64,000 bases of DNA from Trichomonas vaginalis G3 (lineage: Eukaryota; Parabasalia; Trichomonadida; Trichomonadidae): positions 27,806,082-27,870,081 of the forward strand of contig NC_067207.1 of the NCBI RefSeq assembly GCF_026262505.1. The letters are read 5' to 3'. Positions 10,616-19,044 of this stretch are shown here, in pieces. The position numbers were made by a program, and so were the translations under genes. Positions within the stretch are counted from its first letter, which is position 1. Each line of letters begins with the position of its first letter. The notes under the pieces were generated by a model, which made no database searches, was not told the DNA's origin, and saw only the letters and a list, made by a program, of their open reading frames with translations.

Positions 10616-11420
10616 ATGGCAGAAGATATAATGGTTTATACTATTACGACTAAAAACCCTGAGTCATATAATTCTATAACAACAAACTTACAAAGTCCTC
10701 AAGGACGATATTGTAAACTAACTTTAAACACAATGACGACTAAAGCCTGTTTTGCTCTTTTGACACCAGAAGATTTTATTGTTGTGAATGGTAAAAAATA
10801 CTCCTTTGAAGATACTTACTCAGATATACCACCAACAGGTTTTGTTGACTTATTTAATACTTTAAGGACGAGTGTAACATGTGCTGCAACTAGAGCAGGT
10901 TTCATTATGTTTGGATGTCCGACTGAGTTTACTATAAACAATATGAGCTATAATACAAAACTTATATCTGGTTTTTACTACCAACAATTTCCTATAACAG
11001 GAAAAGGTGTCATACAAGGAATGTCTGTTCCATTGACTTTAAGCACACCTATTTTATATATTGTTTCAAACTTAGGTTCAAAGTGTTATTCGAATGTCGA
11101 CAGAAACTACTATGACCAAAAGATACTTATGCGTATAAACAACACTTTTCTCTGCTGGTTTGCCTATTGTTCATTCGAATGCAGAATTTTCAACCTTAGT
11201 GAACTCAAACACTTTGGCAAGTATAACGTTGACATTAGTTGACGCAAACTTTGTTCCTGTAAAACTTTTATGTCCTATGTATTTGTCAATGACGGCAGAA
11301 AGTTTCGAATTGGAAGATGCAACTGGTGAAAGTATTGTATTACAAGAACAACTTCAACAACAAATAGCTCAAGAAACAACAATGCAACAAATAGCTCAAG
11401 AACAACAAAGTCAAGAATAA
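10616..11420 (+). CDS. Polinton part: possible minor capsid (penton-like) region
   Basis: Starts MAEDIMVYTITTKNP. Beta-rich, Thr/Asn/aromatic-rich sequence (SGFYYQQFPITGKG, SVPLTLSTPILYIVSN) with the look of a single jelly-roll structural protein, followed by a Gln-rich tail (QQIAQETTMQQIAQEQQ). Looks broken. Position between the capsid region and the helicase, same strand, suggests a virion component, possibly the penton. This is an inference from composition and context only. Confidence 0.4.
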
Positions 11421-11447
11421 AAAAAATATTTTTTTTTTTTTATAAAA

Positions 11448-12681
11448 ATGTACAGAATAGATGTTTCAGATTTTTATGACTTCCAAGCGTTCAGAAATAT
11501 GGTCCATTTAGAGACTATAACAAAGCAGTCGAGAATTTGAAACGTTTAGTCATTTATGTCGACTCTGCCCCAGAATGTTATGTTATGAAAGAATGGATGT
11601 AGTCTTTAACAAACCAAGAGCAACAATAGTTTCAGAACAAGAATGTAAACAGAAACTTAAGAAAATAAAAGTCGTACAAGTTGGTATGAAGATGTTAGAT
11701 GCTTGGGATATCTTATTGTCAAAACTTGAAGATTTTTCAGTTCGAGGTATAAAGTTCTATACACCTTCTCCAAACTTCTATTCTATCTTCACTGGATATA
11801 AATATGAACAAGTAGAATGGAAAGAAAATATTATAGAAGCTTGGTTAGACCATGTCAAAGAAATTATATGCAATGGAAACGAAAGAGTCTATGAGTATAT
11901 CTTATGTTGGTTTGCAAACATCTTACAACATCCAAGTGCTAAAAATGAAACTGCTCTCATTATAATTGGAAAACAAGGAACAGGTAAGAACACATTCTTT
12001 ACAGATATTTTGTGCAAACTGTTAGAAGGTTATTCGAACCCTAATATGACAAACTTAGAAAACATCTGCGGTAAATTTAACTCTTCAATAGAGAATATGA
12101 AACTTATAGTATGTAACGAACTTCAAAGTATAGATACAACAAAAGTTTTGAACTCAGATGCTTTGAAGAGTCTTATAACAGACAAAGTTGGAGTTGTTGA
12201 AAGAAAATATAAAGACCAAAGAGTTTGTGAAAATGTTGCAAACTTCGTTATGGTTTCAAACAATGTTGTTCCGATGAAGTTAGAAAGTTCTGACAGAAGA
12301 TATGTAGTTGTCAGAACGTCAGAAGCTCATATGCAAGATACAGAATATTTTGACGACTTAGCAGAAACTTTGACATCTGACTTTTACAACCACTTGTTCT
12401 CATATTTCATGACATTAGATATTTCAAAGTTCAATCCAAGACAAATTCCACATACCGAAGAGAGACAAACATTGTTAGAAGCAAACAAGAGTGTATATGA
12501 ACTGTTCATAGATGAAACTGACTTTGAGTGTTTAGATGAAAGGTCATTGTACGACTCGTATAAACAATATTGTCAAGAGTATGGTTATATGACAGCGTCT
12601 AAACGAACATTCTTGGCAAATGTCAAAAGTCTTTTAGACGTACAGAATGGTGTATATACAAAGAAAAATTTTTCTGAGTAA
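11448..12681 (+). CDS. Polinton part: SF3-type (D5-like) helicase region
   Basis: Contains a P-loop GKQGTGKNTFF, then an acidic strand KLIVCNELQS (Walker B), and a motif-C-like segment FVMVSNNVVP followed by SSDRRYVVVRTS. This order (A, B, C with the SNN signature and arginine soon after) is that of superfamily 3 helicases of the poxvirus D5 / NrS-1 primase-helicase type that unwind viral replication forks. Looks broken. An AT-rich motif of the type shared by element genes lies at 11417-11447. In many virus-like elements such a helicase stands in for, or accompanies, a polymerase; none is recognised here. Confidence 0.78.
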
Positions 12682-12718
12682 ATTTTAAAAAAAATATTTT
12701 TTTTATCCGATAGAAAAG

Positions 12719-13138
12719 ATGACAAAATTCATCTCAGTAAACAAGTACATGTCAGGACTTAAAGAAGAACTAGACCCATTCACATATTTGAATGTTTACT
12801 TCTACCATTTTGAAAAGTCTTCATTCAGCAAAGTTTGGAACATCGAACCAGTTAAGTTTGCTATTGTGACTAAAAATGGTGCGAAATTTGAAGACTTAGA
12901 CATAGAAGGTTTGTTAGCAGTCAAAGAAAGTTTTGACAGAAGGTTTTCAAACCTTAAAGAAGGCAAAGCATACAAACTTGTTATACCTTATGAACCAAAG
13001 AAAGCAGACGACTATGAATATTATGAGTCTAAAGTTGTAGAAGTTCAAGGTAAATTGGGTAAAAAGATTTTAGAGTCTAAGCCAGTGTTTGCTCCTAAAG
13101 AGGAAGAGAACATTGACATTGACCCAGAAATGTTCTAA
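12719..13138 (+). CDS. Polinton part: unknown 139-residue protein
   Basis: Starts MTKFISVNKYMSGLKEEL, continues with FTYLNVYFYHFEKSSF and a Lys/Glu-rich C-terminus ending IDIDPEMF. It follows the helicase region by 37 bases and is preceded by the shared AT-rich motif at about 12681-12704. Its TAA is one arm of the palindrome at 13136-13157. An acidic C-terminal tail after a beta-rich body is common in viral single-strand DNA-binding proteins, but there is no specific motif and I leave it unnamed. Confidence 0.6.
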   Translation: MTKFISVNKYMSGLKEELDPFTYLNVYFYHFEKSSFSKVWNIEPVKFAIVTKNGAKFEDLDIEGLLAVKESFDRRFSNLKEGKAYKLVIPYEPKKADDYEYYESKVVEVQGKLGKKILESKPVFAPKEEENIDIDPEMF

Positions 13139-13157
13139 AAATAAAATTTTATTTTTA
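13136..13157. terminator. Stop-to-stop palindrome between convergent genes
   Basis: TAAAAATAAAA followed immediately by its exact reverse complement, 22 bases. The first TAA is the stop codon of the + strand gene and the last TTA is the stop codon of the - strand gene. Each strand therefore reads a stop overlapping UAAA-type sequence, which suggests a two-way 3'-end signal. Confidence 0.7.
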
Positions 13158-13601
13158 CATGTCAAATTTCTTTTTCTCTGGCTCTGGTTCTTTCTTCTCT
13201 TCTTCTACTTTCTTTTCTTTCTTTTCTCTCTTCTTCTTTTCTGGTGGAGTTATGTCAAATTTCTCAGAACCATATTTTTGTAAAAGTTCTTTGTCCTTTA
13301 ATAGCTCTTCTATTCTGTTTTCTATTTCATCTTCAAGAACAGTGCATGTGTCTTCTTTGCATTCTAAGAAGTTTTGTTGGACTTCATCTTTCCAATCGGC
13401 GTCATCTCTGTCAACAAGTCTGTCATTGACAAATTTTAAGACTTCTCTGCTTAATGTTTTATGGTTCTTGTCATATTCCCAGAAACAGAACTTTAGAACA
13501 AATTCACCTTTCTTGTTTACACTATGTAAGATTTTATGGTCGACAGATGTTTTGCTGTCGAAAAGCTTGTCTCGAATATAGATGGCGAAATCGCTAGACA
13601 T
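13155..13601 (-). CDS. Polinton part: unknown protein, paralogue of the 15977 gene
   Basis: 148 residues starting MSSDFAIYIRDKLFD, with a globular N-terminal half and a Lys/Glu-rich C-terminal tail (EKKKREKKEKKVEEEKK). The first ~65 residues align with the protein at 15977-16351: both show DF..Y..D.L, then a beta stretch, then EYD..H and KFV...LV. It is convergent with the gene ending at 13138 and its ATG faces the ATPase start across 36 bases. No known domain. Confidence 0.6.
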   Translation of the reverse strand: MSSDFAIYIRDKLFDSKTSVDHKILHSVNKKGEFVLKFCFWEYDKNHKTLSREVLKFVNDRLVDRDDADWKDEVQQNFLECKEDTCTVLEDEIENRIEELLKDKELLQKYGSEKFDITPPEKKKREKKEKKVEEEKKEPEPEKKKFDM

Positions 13602-13637
13602 TTTCAAAAAGATAAAAATTTTAATTTTTCTAAAAAT

Positions 13638-14513
13638 ATGTTAGAAAAAAAGTTTGCTGACATTGACAAAAAATTTGAGAATGTTTTAAACAAGAACAAG
13701 AGGAAGTTGGAAAATGCTCAGATAAAACCCATACATGACAAGTTCTTATTTGCTCAGAATGGTATAACAGGTCTAATTGCACCACCTGGGTCGGGTAAGA
13801 CTTTCACTTATCTTAAAATGGCTGCACAACAACAAGAACTAGATGAGAAGAACCCATTCTATGAGTTAGTTGTCATTTGTAGTACTTCTGGTCAATTTGA
13901 CCAAACCGTCAATTCGTTCAAAGATATTATAAAGAAGTCTAAGTTAGTATGTATAAAAGACTCTGAGTTGTTAGATTGGATAAAGAAGTACCAAAGAAGA
14001 GTTTTGAAGTACAATGCTATAAATGAGTATATAAATTCTAAGTTTAAAGACCCAAATGAGGAAATGCAGAGAATATTAGAGAAGAAACACTTCAGAAACA
14101 AACAGAAAGAGATAGAATACATTTCGAAGAAATTGCAATCTTACGATTGGAAGACATACCCTCATAGATGTCTTCTTATCTTAGATGATTTCGCCTCTCA
14201 TCCTTTGTTAAAGAACAGAGAACAAGATATGTGTCGAATTCTTAAGAAGCTCAGACACTTTAACATCTCTGTTGTCATTTGTGTACAGACAGCAAAGAGT
14301 TTAAGTAAGGATGTAAAGAGAATACTTACTGATATTATACTTTTCCCCGGATTGTCCGAAGACGATTTCATGGAACTTATGAAAGAGTCCATGGCAGGTA
14401 AGTTTGACAGACATGAACTATGGGAGAAGTACAAAGTCATACAAGACCCTCATACTTCTTTCAGAATTCACATCTACGCGAACAAAGTTCAAATTGTAAA
14501 AAGTCAAGCTTGA
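13638..14513 (+). CDS. Polinton part: A32-like genome-packaging ATPase
   Basis: 291 residues; looks whole. Walker A GLIAPPGSGKT at residues about 45-55 and Walker B CLLILDDFA at about 190-198, followed by NISVVICVQTAKSL, a sensor-like strand. This is the FtsK/HerA-type fold of the poxvirus A32 / adeno-like packaging ATPases that pump viral DNA into capsids, and its length is normal for Polintons. I take the ATG at 13638, which directly follows the AT-rich divergent promoter shared with the - strand gene ending upstream; the frame is open further upstream but overlaps that neighbour. Confidence 0.82.
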   Translation: MLEKKFADIDKKFENVLNKNKRKLENAQIKPIHDKFLFAQNGITGLIAPPGSGKTFTYLKMAAQQQELDEKNPFYELVVICSTSGQFDQTVNSFKDIIKKSKLVCIKDSELLDWIKKYQRRVLKYNAINEYINSKFKDPNEEMQRILEKKHFRNKQKEIEYISKKLQSYDWKTYPHRCLLILDDFASHPLLKNREQDMCRILKKLRHFNISVVICVQTAKSLSKDVKRILTDIILFPGLSEDDFMELMKESMAGKFDRHELWEKYKVIQDPHTSFRIHIYANKVQIVKSQA

Positions 14514-15000
14514 AAAATGTAAGTGTTTTAGTCTTAGTCTGTTGTGGTTCTGCAGCTTTCGGTTCTTCTGGCTTTGGAATGGACTCGGTTGGTGGGACGT
14601 CGGACATTCGTTTGTGTCCTGTCGGAAGGAAGAACTTTTCCTGTTGGAAGGAAGGACTCGGAATGTCGGAAGGAAAATTTTTTCCAGTTGGAAGGAAAAT
14701 TTTTTCCAGTTGGAAGGAAAAACTTTTTCTGTCGTTCGACCAAAAAGTTCTCAATTTTCGAAAATTTGAATGGTTTACGGACGGACAACAGGAAATTTTT
14801 TTCCTGTTGGAAGGAAAATTTTTTCCTGTTGGAAGGAAGAACTTGGAATGTCGGAAGGAAGAACTTGGAATGTCGGAAGGAAGGACTTGGAATGTTGGAA
14901 GGAAGGACTTGGAATGTCGGAAGGAAGGACTCGGAATGTCGGATGGAAGGACTCGGAATGCCAGAAGGATTTGACAAGACAATTTACCTTATAGAGCTAC
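14514..15000 (+). repeat. 22-bp tandem repeats after the ATPase gene
   Basis: About six tandem copies of a 22-bp unit built on ACTTGGAATGTCGGAAGG at 14838-14970, and at about 14680-14720 and 14800-14835 copies of a related 22-bp unit with GGAAAATTTTTTCC. Copies are diverged by a few bases. Because 22 is not a multiple of three, several frames on both strands stay open by chance; none looks like a gene. A GTCGGACATTCGTTTGTG motif at about 14604 recurs at 19750. Confidence 0.75.
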
Positions 15001-15040
15001 CTGAGCCATCTGAAGTCAAGCGTAAAAATAAATGGTTCAT

Positions 15041-15868
15041 CTACTCTGCTTGTTTGAAGTTGTCAAAATACTCTGTTATTTTTTCCTTTAACAATGGCAA
15101 ATCTTCTTTGAAGGTAAGTATTGTACAACCTTTAATATCATAGTGTGTTTGAGGTAAAGTATCTTGAACTATTTGTTTCACATCTTCATTTGGTGTCATT
15201 GAAATCGGTAAGTTTTCGCGATAGAACCAATTTCTGTCAGATTTGTAAATCTTAGCAAGGTCGTAAAAGCTTTTGTTGTTTCTTCTGACTAAATGCAACA
15301 TAACCATATCTCTGTCTTCTTCATTTTCCATCTCTTCAGTATAAATCATATACTTATAGTTCTTTTCCTTTCCTTTTGGTACCGAACGTGGTATTCTTTT
15401 CTGTATGTTTTTGTCTTTTGCTTCAATGACTTCATCTTTTGCTTCAAGCTTGTTTTCCATCTCTTCACGTTCTTGTCTATGAATTTCATCTAACATCATG
15501 AAAATATAACAAGCATAACGAGGTGAAGCCCACATTGCAACAGCATTTACAAGAAGTCTATGTACATAATATCCTCTCAAACCATTTGGCAAATTTTTAC
15601 GATTTTCGTATGGAATCTCGTTCCTCGGTTTTCCGAGGGTCGCAAACATATGAGGAAATTCTTCTAAAAGTTCTTTTGTCTGTTGGTTTTCAAACCAATG
15701 ATATGCTTGCTTTGTAGAACGAAGAGCATTCAAAATACTTTGCATTTGGTACATATCGTCTTTGACCGAACGAATGAGACGTAACTGTTTGTTAAACTGA
15801 ACCCACTCATATTCTTCATTTATGTCTTCATGAACGATAGCAGTTGTTGTGTTCTCTGTTGTTGACAT
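15041..15868 (-). CDS. Polinton part: KilA-N/BRO-like DNA-binding protein
   Basis: 275 residues starting MSTTENTTTAIVHED. The segment from GLRGYYVHRLLVNAVAMW to ASPRYACYIFMMLDEI matches the end of a KilA-N domain and closely parallels NYIAMWASPKYCIAVGKIMD in the gene at 19045. A coiled coil (QEREEMENKLEAKDEVIEAK) and a basic C-terminal part follow. KilA-N proteins bind DNA and are common in large DNA viruses, often regulating viral genes. The ATG at 15868 is chosen because the element's AT-rich promoter motif lies at about 15873-15935. A partial copy of its 5' end lies at 16380-16490. Confidence 0.65.
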   Translation of the reverse strand: MSTTENTTTAIVHEDINEEYEWVQFNKQLRLIRSVKDDMYQMQSILNALRSTKQAYHWFENQQTKELLEEFPHMFATLGKPRNEIPYENRKNLPNGLRGYYVHRLLVNAVAMWASPRYACYIFMMLDEIHRQEREEMENKLEAKDEVIEAKDKNIQKRIPRSVPKGKEKNYKYMIYTEEMENEEDRDMVMLHLVRRNNKSFYDLAKIYKSDRNWFYRENLPISMTPNEDVKQIVQDTLPQTHYDIKGCTILTFKEDLPLLKEKITEYFDNFKQAE

Positions 15869-15976
15869 ATCTGTCTTTATATTCCGGATAAAAAAAAATA
15901 TTTTATAAAAAACTAGCGTTATTTTTTCTGAGATAAACACTATTTCTTCACAACATTAAATTTTATCCTGTATGAA

Positions 15977-16351
15977 ATGACTTTAAAAAAATTATTGACT
16001 GACTTCGAATACTATCTCATTGACGCACTGACAGACCCTCAAAACTGTGTTGAAAGTTCTTTAAGCTTTAAGATTGAAGGTACGACGCATTTTGTCTTCA
16101 CTTACGTATTGAAAGAATATGACCGTTATCATAACGAAGTGAATCAAACACTAATAAAATTTGTAGATAAAAAATTGGTTAACAATGAATATTTTAAACG
16201 TGAAGACCCAAACACTGCTGGAGATGATGAAGAATACAGACAAGTTATTGAAAAAAATAACGCAAGATTAGATGCAATAGAAAAGAAGTTTAATGAATGT
16301 CTTACAAACACGTATGAATATCTTATGCGGTGGGAAGCTAGATGGAAATAA
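15977..16351 (+). CDS. Polinton part: unknown protein, paralogue of the 13155 gene
   Basis: 124 residues starting MTLKKLLTDFEYYLID. The body (FVFTYVLKEYDRYHNEVNQ, then LIKFVDKKLVNN) aligns with the protein at 13155-13601, indicating an in-element duplication. Unlike its relative it lacks the long Lys/Glu tail. It is divergent from the KilA-N-like gene with a 108-base AT-rich gap. No known domain. Confidence 0.6.
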   Translation: MTLKKLLTDFEYYLIDALTDPQNCVESSLSFKIEGTTHFVFTYVLKEYDRYHNEVNQTLIKFVDKKLVNNEYFKREDPNTAGDDEEYRQVIEKNNARLDAIEKKFNECLTNTYEYLMRWEARWK

Positions 16352-16379
16352 ATTTACGTCAAATATGCAATTTATAAAA

Positions 16380-16490
16380 TCTTATGTCTTCATGAACGAT
16401 AGCAGTTGTTGTGTTCTCTGTTGTTGTCATATCTGTTCTTACATACAAAATAAAAAAAATATTTTATAAAAAATTAGCGTTATTTCCTGA
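16380..16490 (-). repeat. Partial copy of the KilA-N-like gene 5' end and promoter
   Basis: About 60 bases spanning the first codons of the gene at 15041-15868, plus the AT-rich motif upstream of it, recur here in the same orientation with few differences. The copy lies just downstream of the next - strand gene, as if a promoter plus 5' end had been duplicated during expansion of this gene family. Confidence 0.7.
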
Positions 16491-16518
16491 CTTTCACAAA
16501 AGACCAAAAATAAACGCT

Positions 16519-17130
16519 TTACATGTATTTTTCAGCAACTTCGTCAAATAATTTTATAGCTTTACCTATCTCATCTACTTCAAACGTTTCTTTACCTTTC
16601 GTGGGAGCACCATACATTTTCTCAAACTTTTCAAGTAGTTCTGTTTCAGCAGCTCTCATATCGTTAACGAACACAACCTTAACTCTATTGACTATACTGT
16701 CATATCTTTGAGTTATATTATATGTTCTTCCTATCTTATATCTCTTTGTATTGAAGTCCTTCGGTTTCTGAACGATGTAAAGTAAGCCTTCACTGCAACG
16801 TTCAGTATCGAATGAACCATATGTTATGAAGTTATATCCAACAACTGGGTCAATCCATAACAAAACTATTGGTATAAGACTTTTGTCGATGAGATATGCT
16901 GCAGTTCCATAGAATCTTACCGATATCATAAGCTCAGGATTTCTTGTCAAAATTTTCTGAGTAGAAGCAGTTCTAACCCAGTCGATTGCTCTCTTTCCAG
17001 ATGGAGATATAATGTCTGACAAAGAATATTTCTTGTATTTCTTTGAGTATCTTACGTTTAAATCACCAATTCTAACCAATTTGGTGTCATTGTCTATCTT
17101 TTTAACTGTTTCAAACTCAGTGTTTGTCAT
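16519..17130 (-). CDS. Polinton part: T5orf172/GIY-YIG-like protein
   Basis: 203 residues starting MTNTEFETVKKIDND. The N-terminal half (RKIGDLNVR-like, then ISPSGKRAIDWVRTASTQ) resembles a KilA-N or MSV199-type DNA-binding module. The C-terminal half has YIVQKPKDFNTKRYKIGRT, then a helix and RAAETELLEKFEK: the T5orf172 arrangement, a GIY-YIG-nuclease relative frequently fused to KilA-N domains in viruses. Likely role: DNA binding or cutting in element replication or control. The AT-rich promoter motif lies at 17150-17205. Confidence 0.65.
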   Translation of the reverse strand: MTNTEFETVKKIDNDTKLVRIGDLNVRYSKKYKKYSLSDIISPSGKRAIDWVRTASTQKILTRNPELMISVRFYGTAAYLIDKSLIPIVLLWIDPVVGYNFITYGSFDTERCSEGLLYIVQKPKDFNTKRYKIGRTYNITQRYDSIVNRVKVVFVNDMRAAETELLEKFEKMYGAPTKGKETFEVDEIGKAIKLFDEVAEKYM

Positions 17131-17204
17131 TTTCTGTTCTTACATACAAGATAAAAAAAATTTTTTTTAAAAAACTAACTTTATTTTTTCTATCTTGTAT
17201 CTTA

Positions 17205-17575
17205 AGGAAATTCACGATTTTCATGTATAAAAGATATGATTTCAGGGATTTTTTTTACGAAGTGCAAAAGTTCTCTTCGTAAAAAAATAACAGTTATATA
17301 ATGAAATTTGGTCATTTTTTCACGATTTTCATGAGTTTTAGGCGACCAGGTTTTTTTCCCTACTCGCAAATTTTTACGATTTTCATGTATAAAAGATATG
17401 ATTTCAGGGATTTTTTTGACGAAGTGTTAAAGTTCACTTCGTAAAAAAATAACAGTTATATAATGAAATTTGGTCATTTTTTCACGATTTCAGGGATTTT
17501 TTTGACGAAGTGTTAAAGTTCACTTCGTAAAAAAATAACAGTTATATAATGAAATTTGGTCATTTTTTTACTGTT
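17205..17575 (+). repeat. Three-copy hairpin repeat in the Polinton
   Basis: Three copies of a module with ATTTCAGGGATTTTTT, then an inverted repeat ACGAAGTG...CACTTCGT flanked by T and A runs, then ACAGTTATATAATGAAATTTGGTC. The first copy has a changed loop but keeps pairing. The core CACTTCGT also occurs in the terminal-repeat hairpin. No coding frame. Confidence 0.8.
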
Positions 17576-17576
17576 T

Positions 17577-17705
17577 TCAGGGTAGATGGTTTTTAGGTGT
17601 CACCAGGTCCCTCGGTCCCTCGGTCCCTCGGTCAACTAACATCTTTTTGAAAATGGTGACAACATGACATTTTGACAACAACACAGGAAATAAACTTCTT
17701 CGTAA
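17577..17705 (-). repeat. Dispersed Polinton intergenic module, copy 1
   Basis: About 130 bases: TTTCCTG, TGTCATGTTGTCAC, tandem GACCGAGG units, CCTGG, and ACCATCTACCCT. Related copies are at about 18880-19015, 19975-20115 and 28480-28585, always between genes of the element. It gives open frames by chance (e.g. KCHVVTIFKKM) that I do not count as genes. Confidence 0.75.
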
Positions 17706-17771
17706 ATGTTTTGTCATGATTTCATCGAAATGAGCGTAAATCAGACAAAAATATATTTCTACCATAAAGTT

Positions 17772-18668
17772 TTATAAGCGTTTTACATGGTATATGTTGT
17801 GATGGTTCATGACTTTAAACAGTTTTGTAGCTTCTATTTCTTCTTTTAGTACATCGAATGTTTTAACTATGCCGAAGGTTTCTTTATATTTCTTCTTGAC
17901 GTCAGATAGAAGGAAATCGTCAGCTGTTGGATAGTTTTTGTTCAGAAATGTCAACATGTCCATTTTATCTTCTGCTGGTTTCTCTGCTTCTTTCTTTAAG
18001 TCAGCATAGTCGTTTCTCATACGTTCTATCTCTTTGACGGAGTAGTTATATTTCCTCATTGCTGCTTTACATTTTGAACATTGTGGGTTCATTTTAGCAT
18101 TGTACATTGAAACCTTACCTGCTAAAACAACTAAGGCGTAAATGGTTTTCTTTAACTCAAAAGTTGCGGGTTTTATTTGTCCGTTCCATACCTTACCTCT
18201 TCTATCTTTATCTCTTATCTGCCATACACATTTTGCAACTAACGAAACAAAGTTGTCGTAGGTCTTAAACTCCCCAGATTTATATATGTCAATGAAATAT
18301 ACCATGTCGCAATCTTTGTGGTTGCAATGAAATCCAAGAAACTCATAGTTTACATTACGTATGAACTTCTTTATTTCTACTGAGTCGGTTGGTTTCACTT
18401 CAATTTCATCGAATTCAGGAATAGTGAGCTTTTGTTGTTGTATTTCAGGAAGTTTAGGTAGATGGTCAATAATATCCTGCATTTCATAAAGATACTGTTC
18501 ATTTGTTTCATCTTTCGCACTACAGTCTAAATCTCCTTGGAGAAGTTCCTGCTTTATCTTCTGGATTTCTGTTTCGAAAGTATATGAAGAAGGAATGAAG
18601 CTTTTCATCTCTACTAACATTGAAGTTGGGTTCATGACTAACGAGTTTGGTGCTGTTGTTGCTAACAT
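17772..18668 (-). CDS. Polinton part: unknown 298-residue protein with Cys/His pairs
   Basis: Looks whole. Starts MLATTAPNSLVMNP. The middle holds FHCNHKDCDMVYF and, about 95 residues on, CSKCKAAMRKY; together these could bind a zinc ion. A helical, charged C-terminal part follows (EIERMRNDYADLKKEAEK). The AT-rich motif shared by element genes lies upstream at 18672-18720. Function unknown; a zinc-stabilised DNA- or protein-binding role would be a guess. Confidence 0.6.
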   Translation of the reverse strand: MLATTAPNSLVMNPTSMLVEMKSFIPSSYTFETEIQKIKQELLQGDLDCSAKDETNEQYLYEMQDIIDHLPKLPEIQQQKLTIPEFDEIEVKPTDSVEIKKFIRNVNYEFLGFHCNHKDCDMVYFIDIYKSGEFKTYDNFVSLVAKCVWQIRDKDRRGKVWNGQIKPATFELKKTIYALVVLAGKVSMYNAKMNPQCSKCKAAMRKYNYSVKEIERMRNDYADLKKEAEKPAEDKMDMLTFLNKNYPTADDFLLSDVKKKYKETFGIVKTFDVLKEEIEATKLFKVMNHHNIYHVKRL

Positions 18669-18784
18669 GTTCTTACAATAAAAATAAAAAATATTTTTTT
18701 TAAAAAACTAACTTTATTTTTTATTTCGGGAAAATTCATGAGTTTTGGTTGAAAAATACGGTGGAGCCAAAAATGGCTCGACCT

Positions 18785-18860
18785 CAAAACAAGCATTTTG
18801 TGAAGAATATACCAACCCGCGGAATTCCGCGGGTTGCTTTTTATACAAAATTCAACGGGT
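18785..18860 (+). repeat. Inverted fragment of the KilA-N gene carrying a perfect palindrome
   Basis: About 66 bases are an inverted copy of 19455-19520 in the KilA-N gene. At the centre of each copy is a 24-bp perfect palindrome, CAACCCGCGGAA plus its reverse complement (18813-18836 and 19475-19498). Confidence 0.8.
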
Positions 18861-18879
18861 GAAAGAATACGATGAAGTC

Positions 18880-19015
18880 TTGACAAAACATATACGAAGA
18901 AGTTTATTTCCTGGACTGTTGTCTAAATGTCATGTTGTCACACTTTTTCAGAGAAGTTAAAATGACCGAGGGACCTGGTTCCACCTAAAAACCATCTACC
19001 CTAAAATATATTTTT
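18880..19015 (+). repeat. Dispersed Polinton intergenic module, copy 2
   Basis: Shares TATACGAAGAAGTTTATTTC, CATGTTGTCAC, GACCGAGGGACCTGG and AACCATCTACCCTAAAATA with copies at 17577, 19975 and 28480. Here only one GACCGAGG unit is present. Confidence 0.75.
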
Positions 19016-19044
19016 GCCGAATTCAATAAAAATAAATGGTTCAT

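Noticed and set aside
14420-15143. Several long frames on both strands in the 22-bp repeat block
   Set aside because: A 22-bp unit without stops keeps all frames open; sequences are repetitive and frame-rotating, so not genes.
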